Positions 7,250 through 14,082 of a stretch of DNA of 15,391 bases are shown here, one piece after another. The notes beneath the pieces were generated by a model. The model saw nothing but the letters and a program-made list of their open reading frames with translations, was not told the DNA's origin and did no database searches. The position numbers and the translations under genes were made by a program. The stretch is from CAZRZN01 sp964604565 (GTDB lineage Bacteria; Pseudomonadota; Alphaproteobacteria; Rhodobacterales; Rhodobacteraceae). The stretch is taken from positions 1 through 15,391 of the forward strand of contig CAZRZN010000081.1 in NCBI GenBank assembly GCA_964604565.1, written 5' to 3'. Positions within the stretch are counted from its first letter, which is position 1. Each line of letters opens with the position of its first letter.

Positions 7250-8410
7250 ATGCCCGAGGTGCTTTCCCCCCGCGCGATACTTGAAAAGCTCGTAGCCTTT
7301 CCGACGGTCAGCCAGGACAGCAACCTGCCGCTGATCGATTGGGTGCAGGCCTATCTGGAGGATCATGGCATCGCCGCGCAGCGGCACGTCAAGGCGGAGG
7401 ATCCCAAAAAGGCCGCGCTCTTCGCCCATGTGGGGCCGGAGGAGGCGGGCGGTGTCGTCCTGTCCGGCCATACGGATGTCGTGCCGGTGGAGGGGCAGGA
7501 TTGGCACTTTGCGCCCTTTGACGTCACCGAAAAAGACGGACGGCTCTACGGTCGGGGCACCGCCGACATGAAGGGGTTTGACGCGCTGGCGATCTGGGCG
7601 GCGGTCGAGGCGCGTCGCCGCGGCGTCACGCGTCCGCTGCAACTGGCGCTGTCCTACGACGAGGAGGTGGGCTGCGTCGGCGCGGCCCCGCTGATCGAGG
7701 CGATGCAGGTGCTGCCCCGCGCGACGGATGTGATCGTCGGCGAACCGACCATGCTGAAGGCGGTCACGGGGCACAAGGGCGGTGTCAGCTACAACGTGCA
7801 TGTCCGCGGTTTCGAAGTGCACAGTTCCCTGCTGCACACCGGGGTCAGCGCGGTCATGTGGAGCGCCAAGATGATCGACTGGGCCAACCAGATGAACGAC
7901 CGGCTGACAGCGGCGGAGCCGGAGGGCATGGCCGGGCTGTTCGATCCGCCCTACACCAATCTCCATGTCGGCATGATCCGGGGCGGCACGGCGCATAACA
8001 TCGCCGCCAAGGACTGCGAATTCAGCCTCGGGTATCGCGTGGTTCCGGGCCAGACCCTTGATCAGTGGCGTCGCCTGACGGAGGAAAAGGCCGCCGAGCT
8101 GACCGCGCAGATGCAGGAGATCCGGCCCGAAGCGCATATCTCGCTCAGCGTGAAGTTCGAATTGCCGCCCTTTGCCCCGGAGGCGGACAACACGGCCGAG
8201 GCTTTGGTGCGGCAACTGACCGGCGACAATTCCGAAAACTTCGTCAGCTACGGGACGGAAGCCAGCCATTTTCAGGTGGCGGGCTACAAGGCGGTGGTCT
8301 GCGGCCCGGGCAGCATCGGCGTGGCGCACCAGCCCGATGAATACATCTCCATCGCGCAATTCGAGGAAGGTCAGCGCTTCATGGAACGGTTGCTGGAACG
8401 GCTTGCATGA
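7250..8410 (+). CDS. argE: Acetylornithine deacetylase-type M20 metallohydrolase
   Basis: 386-aa cytoplasmic zinc hydrolase of the M20 family, same length as ArgE (383 aa in E. coli), which removes acetate from N-acetylornithine. Metal and catalytic residues are all present: LSGHTDVVPV (His74, Asp76), GRGTADMKGF (metal-bridging Asp106), YDEEVGCVGA (general base Glu138 and ligand Glu139), GEPT (Glu165 region), and the C-terminal AHQPDEYI (metal His). HKGGVSYNVHVRGFEVHSS leads into the dimerisation domain. GAGAGG just upstream of ATG 7250 is the ribosome binding site. There is no other arginine-biosynthesis gene in the window, and the gene follows a peptide importer. Many alphaproteobacterial proteins carrying this name may be broader N-acyl-amino-acid deacylases, so the family is certain but the exact substrate is not. 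Confidence 0.85.
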   Translation: MPEVLSPRAILEKLVAFPTVSQDSNLPLIDWVQAYLEDHGIAAQRHVKAEDPKKAALFAHVGPEEAGGVVLSGHTDVVPVEGQDWHFAPFDVTEKDGRLYGRGTADMKGFDALAIWAAVEARRRGVTRPLQLALSYDEEVGCVGAAPLIEAMQVLPRATDVIVGEPTMLKAVTGHKGGVSYNVHVRGFEVHSSLLHTGVSAVMWSAKMIDWANQMNDRLTAAEPEGMAGLFDPPYTNLHVGMIRGGTAHNIAAKDCEFSLGYRVVPGQTLDQWRRLTEEKAAELTAQMQEIRPEAHISLSVKFELPPFAPEADNTAEALVRQLTGDNSENFVSYGTEASHFQVAGYKAVVCGPGSIGVAHQPDEYISIAQFEEGQRFMERLLERLA

Positions 8411-8459
8411 TTGCATGAAGTGAAGGCATCCGAAGGGCTGGGATTGCCCGGCGCGGTGA

Positions 8460-8482
8460 GGTCCGAGCGGGAACTGCGGACC
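8460..8482 (+). terminator. Weak hairpin downstream of the ArgE-type gene
   Basis: GGTCCG (8460-8465) pairs with CGGACC (8477-8482), and a second copy of CGGACC at 8483-8488 could compete for the same arm. It lies 50 bp after the deacylase stop and has no T-run, so a terminator role is only possible, perhaps with Rho. Confidence 0.25.
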
Positions 8483-8569
8483 CGGACCAGCCAGTGATTG
8501 CAGCACCCATCGCAGGGCATGGCCCCACCCGGATCCCGCGAAACGCGCCTGTGATCGGCGAGAGGGCAA

Positions 8570-8582
8570 GGGGCGCTGCCCC
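8570..8582. other. GGGGC-GCT-GCCCC stem-loop
   Basis: A perfect 5-bp G/C stem with a 3-nt loop in the middle of the convergent spacer. A larger alternative pairing uses GAGGG (8562-8566) with CCCTC (8581-8585). It reads nearly the same on both strands and might slow polymerase from either side; it may also belong to a dispersed intergenic repeat, which cannot be tested inside this window. Confidence 0.3.
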
Positions 8583-8710
8583 CTCAGACTTGGGCGGATG
8601 CGCCGGGGACGTGTAGGCCAGTGGCAAGGCGTGCTGCAATCCCTTCCGCCGAATACGCGCCCAAGACAACGCCAATGTGCACGGAAAGATGCCGGGTCGC
8701 GCCCGCGTCG

Positions 8711-8733
8711 AAAACCGGCGCCGGACTGCCGGT
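8711..8733 (-). terminator. Probable intrinsic terminator of the right-hand operon
   Basis: Read on the minus strand, ACCGGC (8733-8728) pairs with GCCGGT (8719-8714) around an 8-nt loop and is followed at once by T residues (8714-8711). The stem begins inside the stop codon of the SMP-30 fusion gene, the last gene of the long leftward operon. The stem is short and the T-run is only four, so strength is uncertain. Confidence 0.5.
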
Positions 8734-10295
8734 CAGTCCAGCGCCGTGATCACCGCGTCACAGGTGGTGACAAGGGCGACATTCTGCATGGCGAAATCGA
8801 TGCTCGCGCGGTGCCACTCGGCGTTCATGGTGGAACAGCAATCTTCGGGCAGGACCATGACATAGCCCTTGTCTGCCCCGGTCCGCGCGGTGTGTTCGAT
8901 CGACATGTTCGTCCAGGCACCCGTGTCGATCAGGATGTCGCGGCCTTCTGCCTTCAACACGGTTTCGAGCGTGCTGCCCTCCCACGCGCTCATGCGCATC
9001 TTTTCGACGACGTGGTCGCCCGCTTGCGGCTCCAGCCCCTCGACCGGGGCCGCGCCCCATGTGCCCCGGACCAGCGCGCCCTCGTCGAGGACACCTTCGA
9101 ACAGCGGCGCGTTCAGGGTAAAGCCCGGTGCGCCCGGATGGACGAGGAAATGCACGTGGATCACCGGCACGCCCAGATCGCGGCAGCGTGCCGCCAGCCG
9201 GGCAATATTGGCGATGGCGTTCTGGTCGCGGCAATGCTGCGGGCTGCCCGAGCCGGCGAAGGCGCCGCCGTCGATCACCACGTCGTTCTGCATGTCCTGA
9301 ATGATCAGCGCGCAGCGCGTCGCATCCAGCCGCAGCGCGTCGCCCCCCTGCGGGGCGGTCGCGGCGGCTCGCGCGGGCCGCGCCCGCATGAAGGGCTCGC
9401 CCCGCGGGCCGATCTTGACCGGGATCGCGTAGAGGCTGGTCGAGGCGGTGACGTAAAGCGTGCGCCAGTCCTCGCCGCCCCAGTGGAAGTTCGCCGGTTT
9501 CTCGGGGATGGAGACCTTGCCGATCAGCTTGCCAGCGGGCGTGTAGACCCAGAGCCCGCCGGGGGCTGTCACCCAGAGATTGCCCTGCGCGTCGCATTTC
9601 ATGCCGTCGGGCACACCCTCTTTCAGGCTGTCGCGGATGCCGCTGGCAAAGACACGGCCGTTGGTCAGCTTGCCGCCGTCGCCGACATCGAACACCCGGA
9701 CATTCGCCTGTTCGGTGTCGTTGATATAGAGCAGCGACTCGTCGGGCGAAAAGCACAGCCCGTTGGGCATGGTGAACAGGTAGCGGTCGACCACCAGTTC
9801 CGGCTCGTCCCCCGGACGGTGGTTCGGCGGCAGGCGGAACACGCCCTGCCAGCCGAGGTCGCGCGGCCGTTCGACGCCAAAGCCCGCCATGCGCCCGTAC
9901 CAGGGATCGGTGAACCAGATCGAGCCGTCGGATTTCACCACGATGTCGTTGGGCGAATTCAGTTCGCGCCCCTGGAAATGCGAACACAGCACCTCTCGCG
10001 TGCCGTCCGGACGGAAGCGCGCGACGCTCGAGGTGGAATGTTCGCAGACCAGCAGGTTCAGGTCGGCATCGTAGGTCATGCCGTTGCCCTTGTTGGACGG
10101 TGTCAGGACCTCGCGCACACCGGCGCGGTCAATGCGGCGCCGGACGTCGCCCGGCATGTCCGAGAACAGCAGGTAATGATCGACCGGGTGCCAGATCGGC
10201 CCCTCGGTAAAGGCGAAGCCCGAGCCGGGCTGCCGGACCGGCGCATGTTCGTCGATCAGGTCGCGAAAGGCGGGGTCGAGCGCTTCGTGGGCCAT
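8733..10295 (-). CDS. Fusion of SMP-30/gluconolactonase propeller and isochorismatase-like hydrolase
   Basis: Single 520-codon frame with two enzyme domains. Residues about 25-300 are an SMP-30/gluconolactonase/LRE six-bladed propeller, a metal-dependent lactonase fold. Likely metal ligands are Glu31 (FTEGP), Asn116 (NSPNDI), Asn178 (MPNGL) and Asp230 (GVPDGM), in the order and rough spacing of human SMP-30 (E18, N103, N154, D204). A Pro/Ala/Arg-rich linker (about 303-325) leads to an isochorismatase-like domain (about 326-520) with Asp334 (IIQDMQND) and Lys432 (VVEKMRMSAWEGS). The usual catalytic Cys position is Ser465 (TNMSIEHTAR; codon TCG). Cysteine hydrolases (nicotinamidases, amidases) need Cys; as I recall, true isochorismatases such as PhzD carry Ser there, so this half may act on an ether/enol bond or be inactive. 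ATG 10295 has a near-perfect ribosome binding site, AAGGAGGA. It is the last gene of the operon, 54 bp after the lactonase-like gene. No frameshift is needed to join the domains. Confidence 0.9.
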   Translation of the reverse strand: MAHEALDPAFRDLIDEHAPVRQPGSGFAFTEGPIWHPVDHYLLFSDMPGDVRRRIDRAGVREVLTPSNKGNGMTYDADLNLLVCEHSTSSVARFRPDGTREVLCSHFQGRELNSPNDIVVKSDGSIWFTDPWYGRMAGFGVERPRDLGWQGVFRLPPNHRPGDEPELVVDRYLFTMPNGLCFSPDESLLYINDTEQANVRVFDVGDGGKLTNGRVFASGIRDSLKEGVPDGMKCDAQGNLWVTAPGGLWVYTPAGKLIGKVSIPEKPANFHWGGEDWRTLYVTASTSLYAIPVKIGPRGEPFMRARPARAAATAPQGGDALRLDATRCALIIQDMQNDVVIDGGAFAGSGSPQHCRDQNAIANIARLAARCRDLGVPVIHVHFLVHPGAPGFTLNAPLFEGVLDEGALVRGTWGAAPVEGLEPQAGDHVVEKMRMSAWEGSTLETVLKAEGRDILIDTGAWTNMSIEHTARTGADKGYVMVLPEDCCSTMNAEWHRASIDFAMQNVALVTTCDAVITALD

Positions 10296-10300
10296 GTCAG

Positions 10301-10308
10301 TCCTCCTT
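10301..10308 (-). promoter_or_regulatory. Strong Shine-Dalgarno of the SMP-30 fusion gene
   Basis: AAGGAGGA on the minus strand, six bases before ATG 10295, is almost the full complement of the 16S 3' end and the strongest ribosome binding site I saw in the window. It fixes the start and suggests that the last gene of the operon is well translated. Confidence 0.75.
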
Positions 10309-10349
10309 GAACAGGCTGGGGGCGGGCTGGATGCGGGCCGGGGCCGGGG

Positions 10350-11201
10350 TCAGGCCGGGAACCAGTCGCGGCGCGGCACGGATTGCTGGACCGGTCCGGG
10401 GACCTGCATGCCCATCCGCCCGACCACGCGCCCGTGTTCCACCTTGGCGGGCGCGTCATGGATCGGCAGAAGGAATTTCGCGCCGGAATACATCAGCTTG
10501 CGGATCGCGCCCTTTTCCTGCCGCTTGGTGTTCCCGTGGTTGCCGGTGACCTGATATTCCTCGGGGCCGAAGGTGCGCACGGGGTCGATGATCTGGTCGT
10601 TGAAGTCATAGATCACGTCGCCGCAGATCGTCGCGCGGCCCTCGTCGGTGTCGACATGCACGTTCATCGACCCCTCGGTATGGGCGCCCGCCTCTTCGAG
10701 GAAGACGCCGGGGATCAGCTCTACCGGGCCCGAAATCGCCAGATCCTCCAGCCGCAGCGCGCCGGGGTGATGCAGGCGCTCGACCAGGTGGATGATGTCG
10801 GGCTTGGGGTATTGCGGGTGCATCAGGCCAGAGACCGAGTATTCCAGCTCGCGCCGGTTGATGACCACGGTGGTGTTCATCGAAAAGTGGTCGTCCTTGC
10901 CTGCGTGGTCGATATGCAGGTGGGTGTGCAGCACATAGCGCACATCGCCCGGCTTTACCCCGTGATTGGACAGTTGGCGTTCGATCATGTTCTCGTGGAA
11001 CTGCAACCCGCGCATGCCGAGGGTTTCCATGATCGCGTTGTCGCGGTAGCCGGTGTCCACGACGATGGGATAGGTCCCGCCGAGGATCAGGAAACCGTAG
11101 ACCGGCACGCGCCGGACGCGCCCGCAATCCCGCCCGAGGACCAGGAAACTCGATTCCAGTTCGATGTCCCCGTAGTCGAGTATCTTGATCTCCAGCCCCA
11201 T
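10350..11201 (-). CDS. Metallo-beta-lactamase-fold hydrolase, AHL-lactonase-like
   Basis: 283-aa enzyme with a two-zinc MBL active site: HTHLHIDHAG (His94, His96, Asp98, His99), AGAHTEGS (His174), CGDVIYD (bridging Asp195) and LPIHDA (His248). Tyr198 lies three residues after the bridging Asp, the same spacing as Asp191/Tyr194 of the AiiA N-acyl-homoserine lactonase, where the Tyr helps bind the lactone. Length is close to that family (about 250-280). This supports lactone or ester hydrolysis. Many proteins of this group sit in catabolic operons and do not act on quorum signals, and that is my preference here given the neighbours. The ribosome binding site AGGGAGGAC (11208-11216) precedes ATG 11201. 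The gap to the amidohydrolase upstream is only 27 bp. There is no signal peptide, so it should be cytoplasmic. Confidence 0.9.
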   Translation of the reverse strand: MGLEIKILDYGDIELESSFLVLGRDCGRVRRVPVYGFLILGGTYPIVVDTGYRDNAIMETLGMRGLQFHENMIERQLSNHGVKPGDVRYVLHTHLHIDHAGKDDHFSMNTTVVINRRELEYSVSGLMHPQYPKPDIIHLVERLHHPGALRLEDLAISGPVELIPGVFLEEAGAHTEGSMNVHVDTDEGRATICGDVIYDFNDQIIDPVRTFGPEEYQVTGNHGNTKRQEKGAIRKLMYSGAKFLLPIHDAPAKVEHGRVVGRMGMQVPGPVQQSVPRRDWFPA

Positions 11202-11228
11202 GGTGGTGTCCTCCCTAGGTGTTCTGTT

Positions 11229-12110
11229 TCAGGTCAGCCGGTAGACCCGGGCCGCGGTGTCATGAAAGATCGCCTGCTGCTCGGCGGTGCTGAAGCCGCC
11301 CGCCGCGCGTCGATGCGCCTCGATCAGGGCGGTGTAATCGGTCCAGAGCTTCTCGATCGGGAAATTCGATCCCCAGAGACAGCGGTCCGCGCCGAACAGG
11401 CCCACCGTTTCGGTGGTGAGCCAGCCGATCAGGTCCGGGTCCAGCCGATGCTGGAAGGTGCCGAAGCCCGAGAGTTTCGAGGTCACGTTCTGACGCTGTG
11501 CAAGACCCGCCATCGCGGCGCGCCATTTTGCGCGACCTTCGTCCGACAGATCCTCCAGCATTCCGGCATGTTGCAGCACGAAGGTCACCGCGGGGCAGGC
11601 ATCGGCCAGTTCACAGGCGCCCGCCATCTGGTCGTCAAAGACCTGAAGGTCGAAGACCAGCCCGTAGTCCGCCAGCCGCGCCACGTTCTTCTGAACGACC
11701 GGATCGCGGCAAAGATCGGGCTGCGGGGCAAAGCGGTATTCCGGAGTCTCGTGCCAGTGGAACTGCTGGCGGATGCCGCGCAGGTGCGGAAAGCGCGCCA
11801 GCCGGTCCAGCGCCGGGCGCACGTCATCGGCGGTCATGTCGGCATAGGCGACAAGGCCATGCGGCCAGCCGGTTTCGGCGATCAGGCGTTCGATCCATGC
11901 GGCCTCGTCCTCGGTCCGGTCGGTGGGCCAGTTGGCCTGCACGTAGACCGATTTCGTGACCCCGGTGCCCGCGATGTCGTCGAGGTATTCGGACATCGGG
12001 TAATTGCGGCGGATCGGATCATAGGGCCCGAAGATGCGCGGCTGCATCGGGCCTTTCAGCCAGGGCAGGTCGTCCTGCCGCCAGACGTGGAAATGTGCAT
12101 CGACGGTCAT
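11229..12110 (-). CDS. TIM-barrel amidohydrolase (Amidohydro_2; PDC-hydrolase/fuconolactonase-like)
   Basis: 293-aa member of the COG3618-type amidohydrolases, which open lactones and similar rings (2-pyrone-4,6-dicarboxylate hydrolase, L-fuconolactonase and relatives). Motifs are VDAHFHVW (His6, His8), HLRGIRQQFHW (about 109-119), LQHAGM (His181) and the C-terminal CLWGSNFPIEK. In the last of these the usual metal/base Asp of GSDWP is Asn249; the GSNFP variant is known in this family, so it does not by itself mean loss of activity. The start is ATG 12110, which overlaps the stop of the VWA gene as ATGA. A longer in-frame reading that extends into the VWA gene has no homologous N-terminus and is rejected. 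Operon position after the Mo-hydroxylase accessory genes suggests it acts on the hydroxylated product. The substrate is unknown. Confidence 0.88.
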   Translation of the reverse strand: MTVDAHFHVWRQDDLPWLKGPMQPRIFGPYDPIRRNYPMSEYLDDIAGTGVTKSVYVQANWPTDRTEDEAAWIERLIAETGWPHGLVAYADMTADDVRPALDRLARFPHLRGIRQQFHWHETPEYRFAPQPDLCRDPVVQKNVARLADYGLVFDLQVFDDQMAGACELADACPAVTFVLQHAGMLEDLSDEGRAKWRAAMAGLAQRQNVTSKLSGFGTFQHRLDPDLIGWLTTETVGLFGADRCLWGSNFPIEKLWTDYTALIEAHRRAAGGFSTAEQQAIFHDTAARVYRLT

Positions 12111-13204
12111 GCGCGCGCGCCCTTGCGGAAGTCGAGGATCTCGGACGCCATGGCGGCCGGCGTGCTGCCGTCCCCCAGCCGGTCGAGATAGGGCAGGATG
12201 GCCCGCATCGCATCGGTTTCGGGCCGGTAGGCCGGGTCCCCGGCCAGCGGCGACAGCCACAGCACCGACCAGGCCAGCGCGGCCAGACGCGCCATCGCGC
12301 CGGTCAGCGCCTCGGGTCCGCCGCGTTCCAGCCCGTCCGACAGCAGGATGACCAGCGCGCCGCGCGCATGGGCGGCGAAGCGCGGGACCGACAGGAAGAC
12401 CTGCAACGCATCGCCCAGCCGGGTGCCGCCGTCCCAGTCCGCCACGAGGCCCGAGGCCAGCGCCAGCGCCTGTTCCCGGTTGCGGTGGCGCAGGGCGCGG
12501 GTGACGCGGGTCAGCCGGGTGCCCAGGGTGAAACATTCGACCTGCGCGCCGCCTTGTTGCAGCGCATGGGCCATGCGCAGCGCGCCGTCGGTGCCGGCCT
12601 TCATGCTGCCCGAGACGTCGACCAGCAGCAGCACCCGGCGTTCGCGTGTCATCCGGCGGCGGGTGGGCAACTGCGTGATCTCGCCGTCCCGGCGCAGCAT
12701 CTGGCGAAAGGCGCGGCGGGCATCCACGGCGCGGCCCTTGCCCGGCGTCACGCGCCGCGAGCGGCGGCGCGGCAGGTGGGAGGGCAGGGCGCGCGCGAAG
12801 GCCCGCAGGACCGTGTCCTCGTCGCCCGAGGCCAGGTCCCGTGCGAACAGCCGTTCGGCAGCGGTGGCCTCTCCGCCCGATGGGTCCTCGTCCTCGGGCT
12901 GCGGCTGGTCTTCGAAATCGCCCGCATCATAGCTGCGCGGCAGTTCTTCGGGATCGCCCGGCGCGGGCGCCGCGATCGAGCGGCCCAGAAAGACCTGATC
13001 GAAGACCGCGTCGAACAGGGCCTGCCGGTCGGGGCCGGGGCCATAGACCGCATGGGCGGCGCGGCGGATGTCGCCGATCCCGCGTGGACCCAGCAGGCCG
13101 ACGGCGGCAAGGAAGGTCTCGGTCCGGTCGGGTGTCGCCGGGTAGCTCGCCGCGCGCAGGGCCTGTGGAAAGGCCATGAACGGGGCGAGGGCGCGCGGGG
13201 TCAT
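12107..13204 (-). CDS. VWA-domain protein, CoxE-like
   Basis: 365-aa CoxE-type protein. The C-terminal half is a von Willebrand A domain with a complete MIDAS: LLVDVSGSMK (Asp196, Ser198, Ser200), GGTRLGDAL (Thr261) and VILLSDGLERGG (Asp290). The N-terminal half is helical, with an acidic stretch around 84-110 (many Asp/Glu/Pro) and then very basic segments (about 144-192, e.g. PRRRSRRVTPGKGR). There is no signal peptide or membrane segment, so it should be cytoplasmic. MoxR-type ATPases act with VWA partners encoded next to them. In CO dehydrogenase operons CoxD and CoxE are needed to mature or insert the metal centre, and the same role for the adjacent molybdenum hydroxylase is inferred. 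The start overlaps the ATPase stop (ATGA) and its stop overlaps the amidohydrolase start (ATGA). Confidence 0.9.
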   Translation of the reverse strand: MTPRALAPFMAFPQALRAASYPATPDRTETFLAAVGLLGPRGIGDIRRAAHAVYGPGPDRQALFDAVFDQVFLGRSIAAPAPGDPEELPRSYDAGDFEDQPQPEDEDPSGGEATAAERLFARDLASGDEDTVLRAFARALPSHLPRRRSRRVTPGKGRAVDARRAFRQMLRRDGEITQLPTRRRMTRERRVLLLVDVSGSMKAGTDGALRMAHALQQGGAQVECFTLGTRLTRVTRALRHRNREQALALASGLVADWDGGTRLGDALQVFLSVPRFAAHARGALVILLSDGLERGGPEALTGAMARLAALAWSVLWLSPLAGDPAYRPETDAMRAILPYLDRLGDGSTPAAMASEILDFRKGARA

Positions 13205-14082
13205 GCCGCGCTTCCCGACAGGATCGCGTCAAGGCGCGGCGCGATGTATTCGAGGTCGTCCTGATCCTTGAGCACCACACCGATGGCGCGGGCAAAGGCG
13301 CGCGGCCAGGGTGTGCCGCCCGATTGCAGCAGGGTCGCTGCCTCGGCCCATTCGACGGTTTCCGCCACGCCCGGCGGCTTGGCCAGCGGTTCGGCGCGCA
13401 GCGCGTTCACGGCGGCCACGACGCGCGCGGCGGTGTCCTCGGCCACGGTCGAGGCGCGCATCATCACGATGCGCTGTTCCAGCACCGGCTCGGGATAGTC
13501 GATCCAGTGGTAGATGCAGCGCCGGCGCAACGCCTCGTGCAATTCGCGGGTCCGGTTCGAGGTGAGGATCACAACCGGCGGTTCGGCCGCGCGGACCGTG
13601 CCGCGTTCCGGGATCGACAGGGTGAAGTCGGACAGGAATTCCAGCAGGAAGGCCTCGAATTCATGGTCGGCGCGGTCGATCTCGTCGATCAGCAGCACGC
13701 GGTCGCGCGGCGCCTCGAGCGCCTGAAGGATCGGCCGCGCGATCAGGAAACGGTCCTCGTAGAGGTTGACGTAATCGTCCCCCGCCTGCCGGATCGCCAG
13801 CATCTGGCGCGGAAAGTTCCACTCGTACATCGAGGCCGCGGCGTCGATCCCCTCGTAACATTGCAGCCGCACCAACTCGCGCCCCAGCACGGCGGACAGG
13901 GCCTTTGCGGCCTCCGTCTTGCCGACGCCGGGGGCGCCTTCCAGCAGCAGCGGCTTGCCAAGGGCCAGCGACAGGTAGGCGGCGGTCGCCAGCCCCTCGT
14001 CGGCGATATACTGGGCATCGCCCAGCAGTTGCGCCAGCGTTTCGGGGCCGTCGACCCCCTGTATGGCGCGCCGCACCACCAT
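13201..14082 (-). CDS. MoxR-family AAA+ ATPase, CoxD-like
   Basis: 293-aa AAA+ ATPase. Walker A is LLLEGAPGVGKTEAAK (about 46-60), Walker B is VLLIDEIDRAD (129-139), sensor 1 is VVILTSNRTRE with Asn176, and the arginine-finger region is LRRRCIYHWIDYPEP (about 185-199). The lid with PWPRAFARA follows near the C-terminus. These match MoxR/CoxD proteins, which work as ring-shaped chaperone-like ATPases with a VWA partner. I chose ATG 14082: it overlaps the upstream stop as TGATG, the same coupling used elsewhere in this operon. A longer in-frame extension to 14226 would lie inside the Mo-subunit gene, is Arg/Gly-rich and unlike the family. The neighbour order Mo subunit, MoxR, VWA is that of cox-like operons and points to metal-cofactor maturation. 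Confidence 0.92.
   Translation of the reverse strand: MVVRRAIQGVDGPETLAQLLGDAQYIADEGLATAAYLSLALGKPLLLEGAPGVGKTEAAKALSAVLGRELVRLQCYEGIDAAASMYEWNFPRQMLAIRQAGDDYVNLYEDRFLIARPILQALEAPRDRVLLIDEIDRADHEFEAFLLEFLSDFTLSIPERGTVRAAEPPVVILTSNRTRELHEALRRRCIYHWIDYPEPVLEQRIVMMRASTVAEDTAARVVAAVNALRAEPLAKPPGVAETVEWAEAATLLQSGGTPWPRAFARAIGVVLKDQDDLEYIAPRLDAILSGSAA

Larger units (their letters stand above)
8411..8732. other. Convergent gene-free spacer with stem-loops
   Basis: The 322 bp between the convergent ArgE-type and SMP-30 fusion genes contain no supportable gene. Just after the stop of the deacylase gene, an 8-bp tandem repeat (TTGCATGA twice, 8403-8418) spans the stop codon. Stem-loops lie at 8460-8482 (GGTCCG/CGGACC), 8570-8582 (GGGGC/GCCCC) and 8711-8733. 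A 98-codon frame on the minus strand (8379-8675) covers much of this, but it has no recognisable domain and overlaps the deacylase end, so I treat it as chance. Confidence 0.5.

Noticed and set aside
5477..8569. A 1030-codon open frame on the minus strand, antisense to the ATPase, phosphodiesterase-fold and deacylase genes
   Set aside because: It runs across three well-supported genes, has low-complexity Arg/His/Gln-rich translation and no domain. Long antisense frames are expected at this GC content.
8379..8675. A 98-codon minus-strand frame in the convergent spacer
   Set aside because: It has no recognisable domain, overlaps the end of the deacylase gene and contains stem-loop DNA. It could be read-through of an intergenic repeat, so I left it out as a gene.
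12111..12536. N-terminal extension of the amidohydrolase frame into the VWA gene
   Set aside because: The extension is Gly/Arg/Pro-rich and unlike the family. ATG 12110 gives VDAHFHVW at the right place and an ATGA overlap with the upstream gene.
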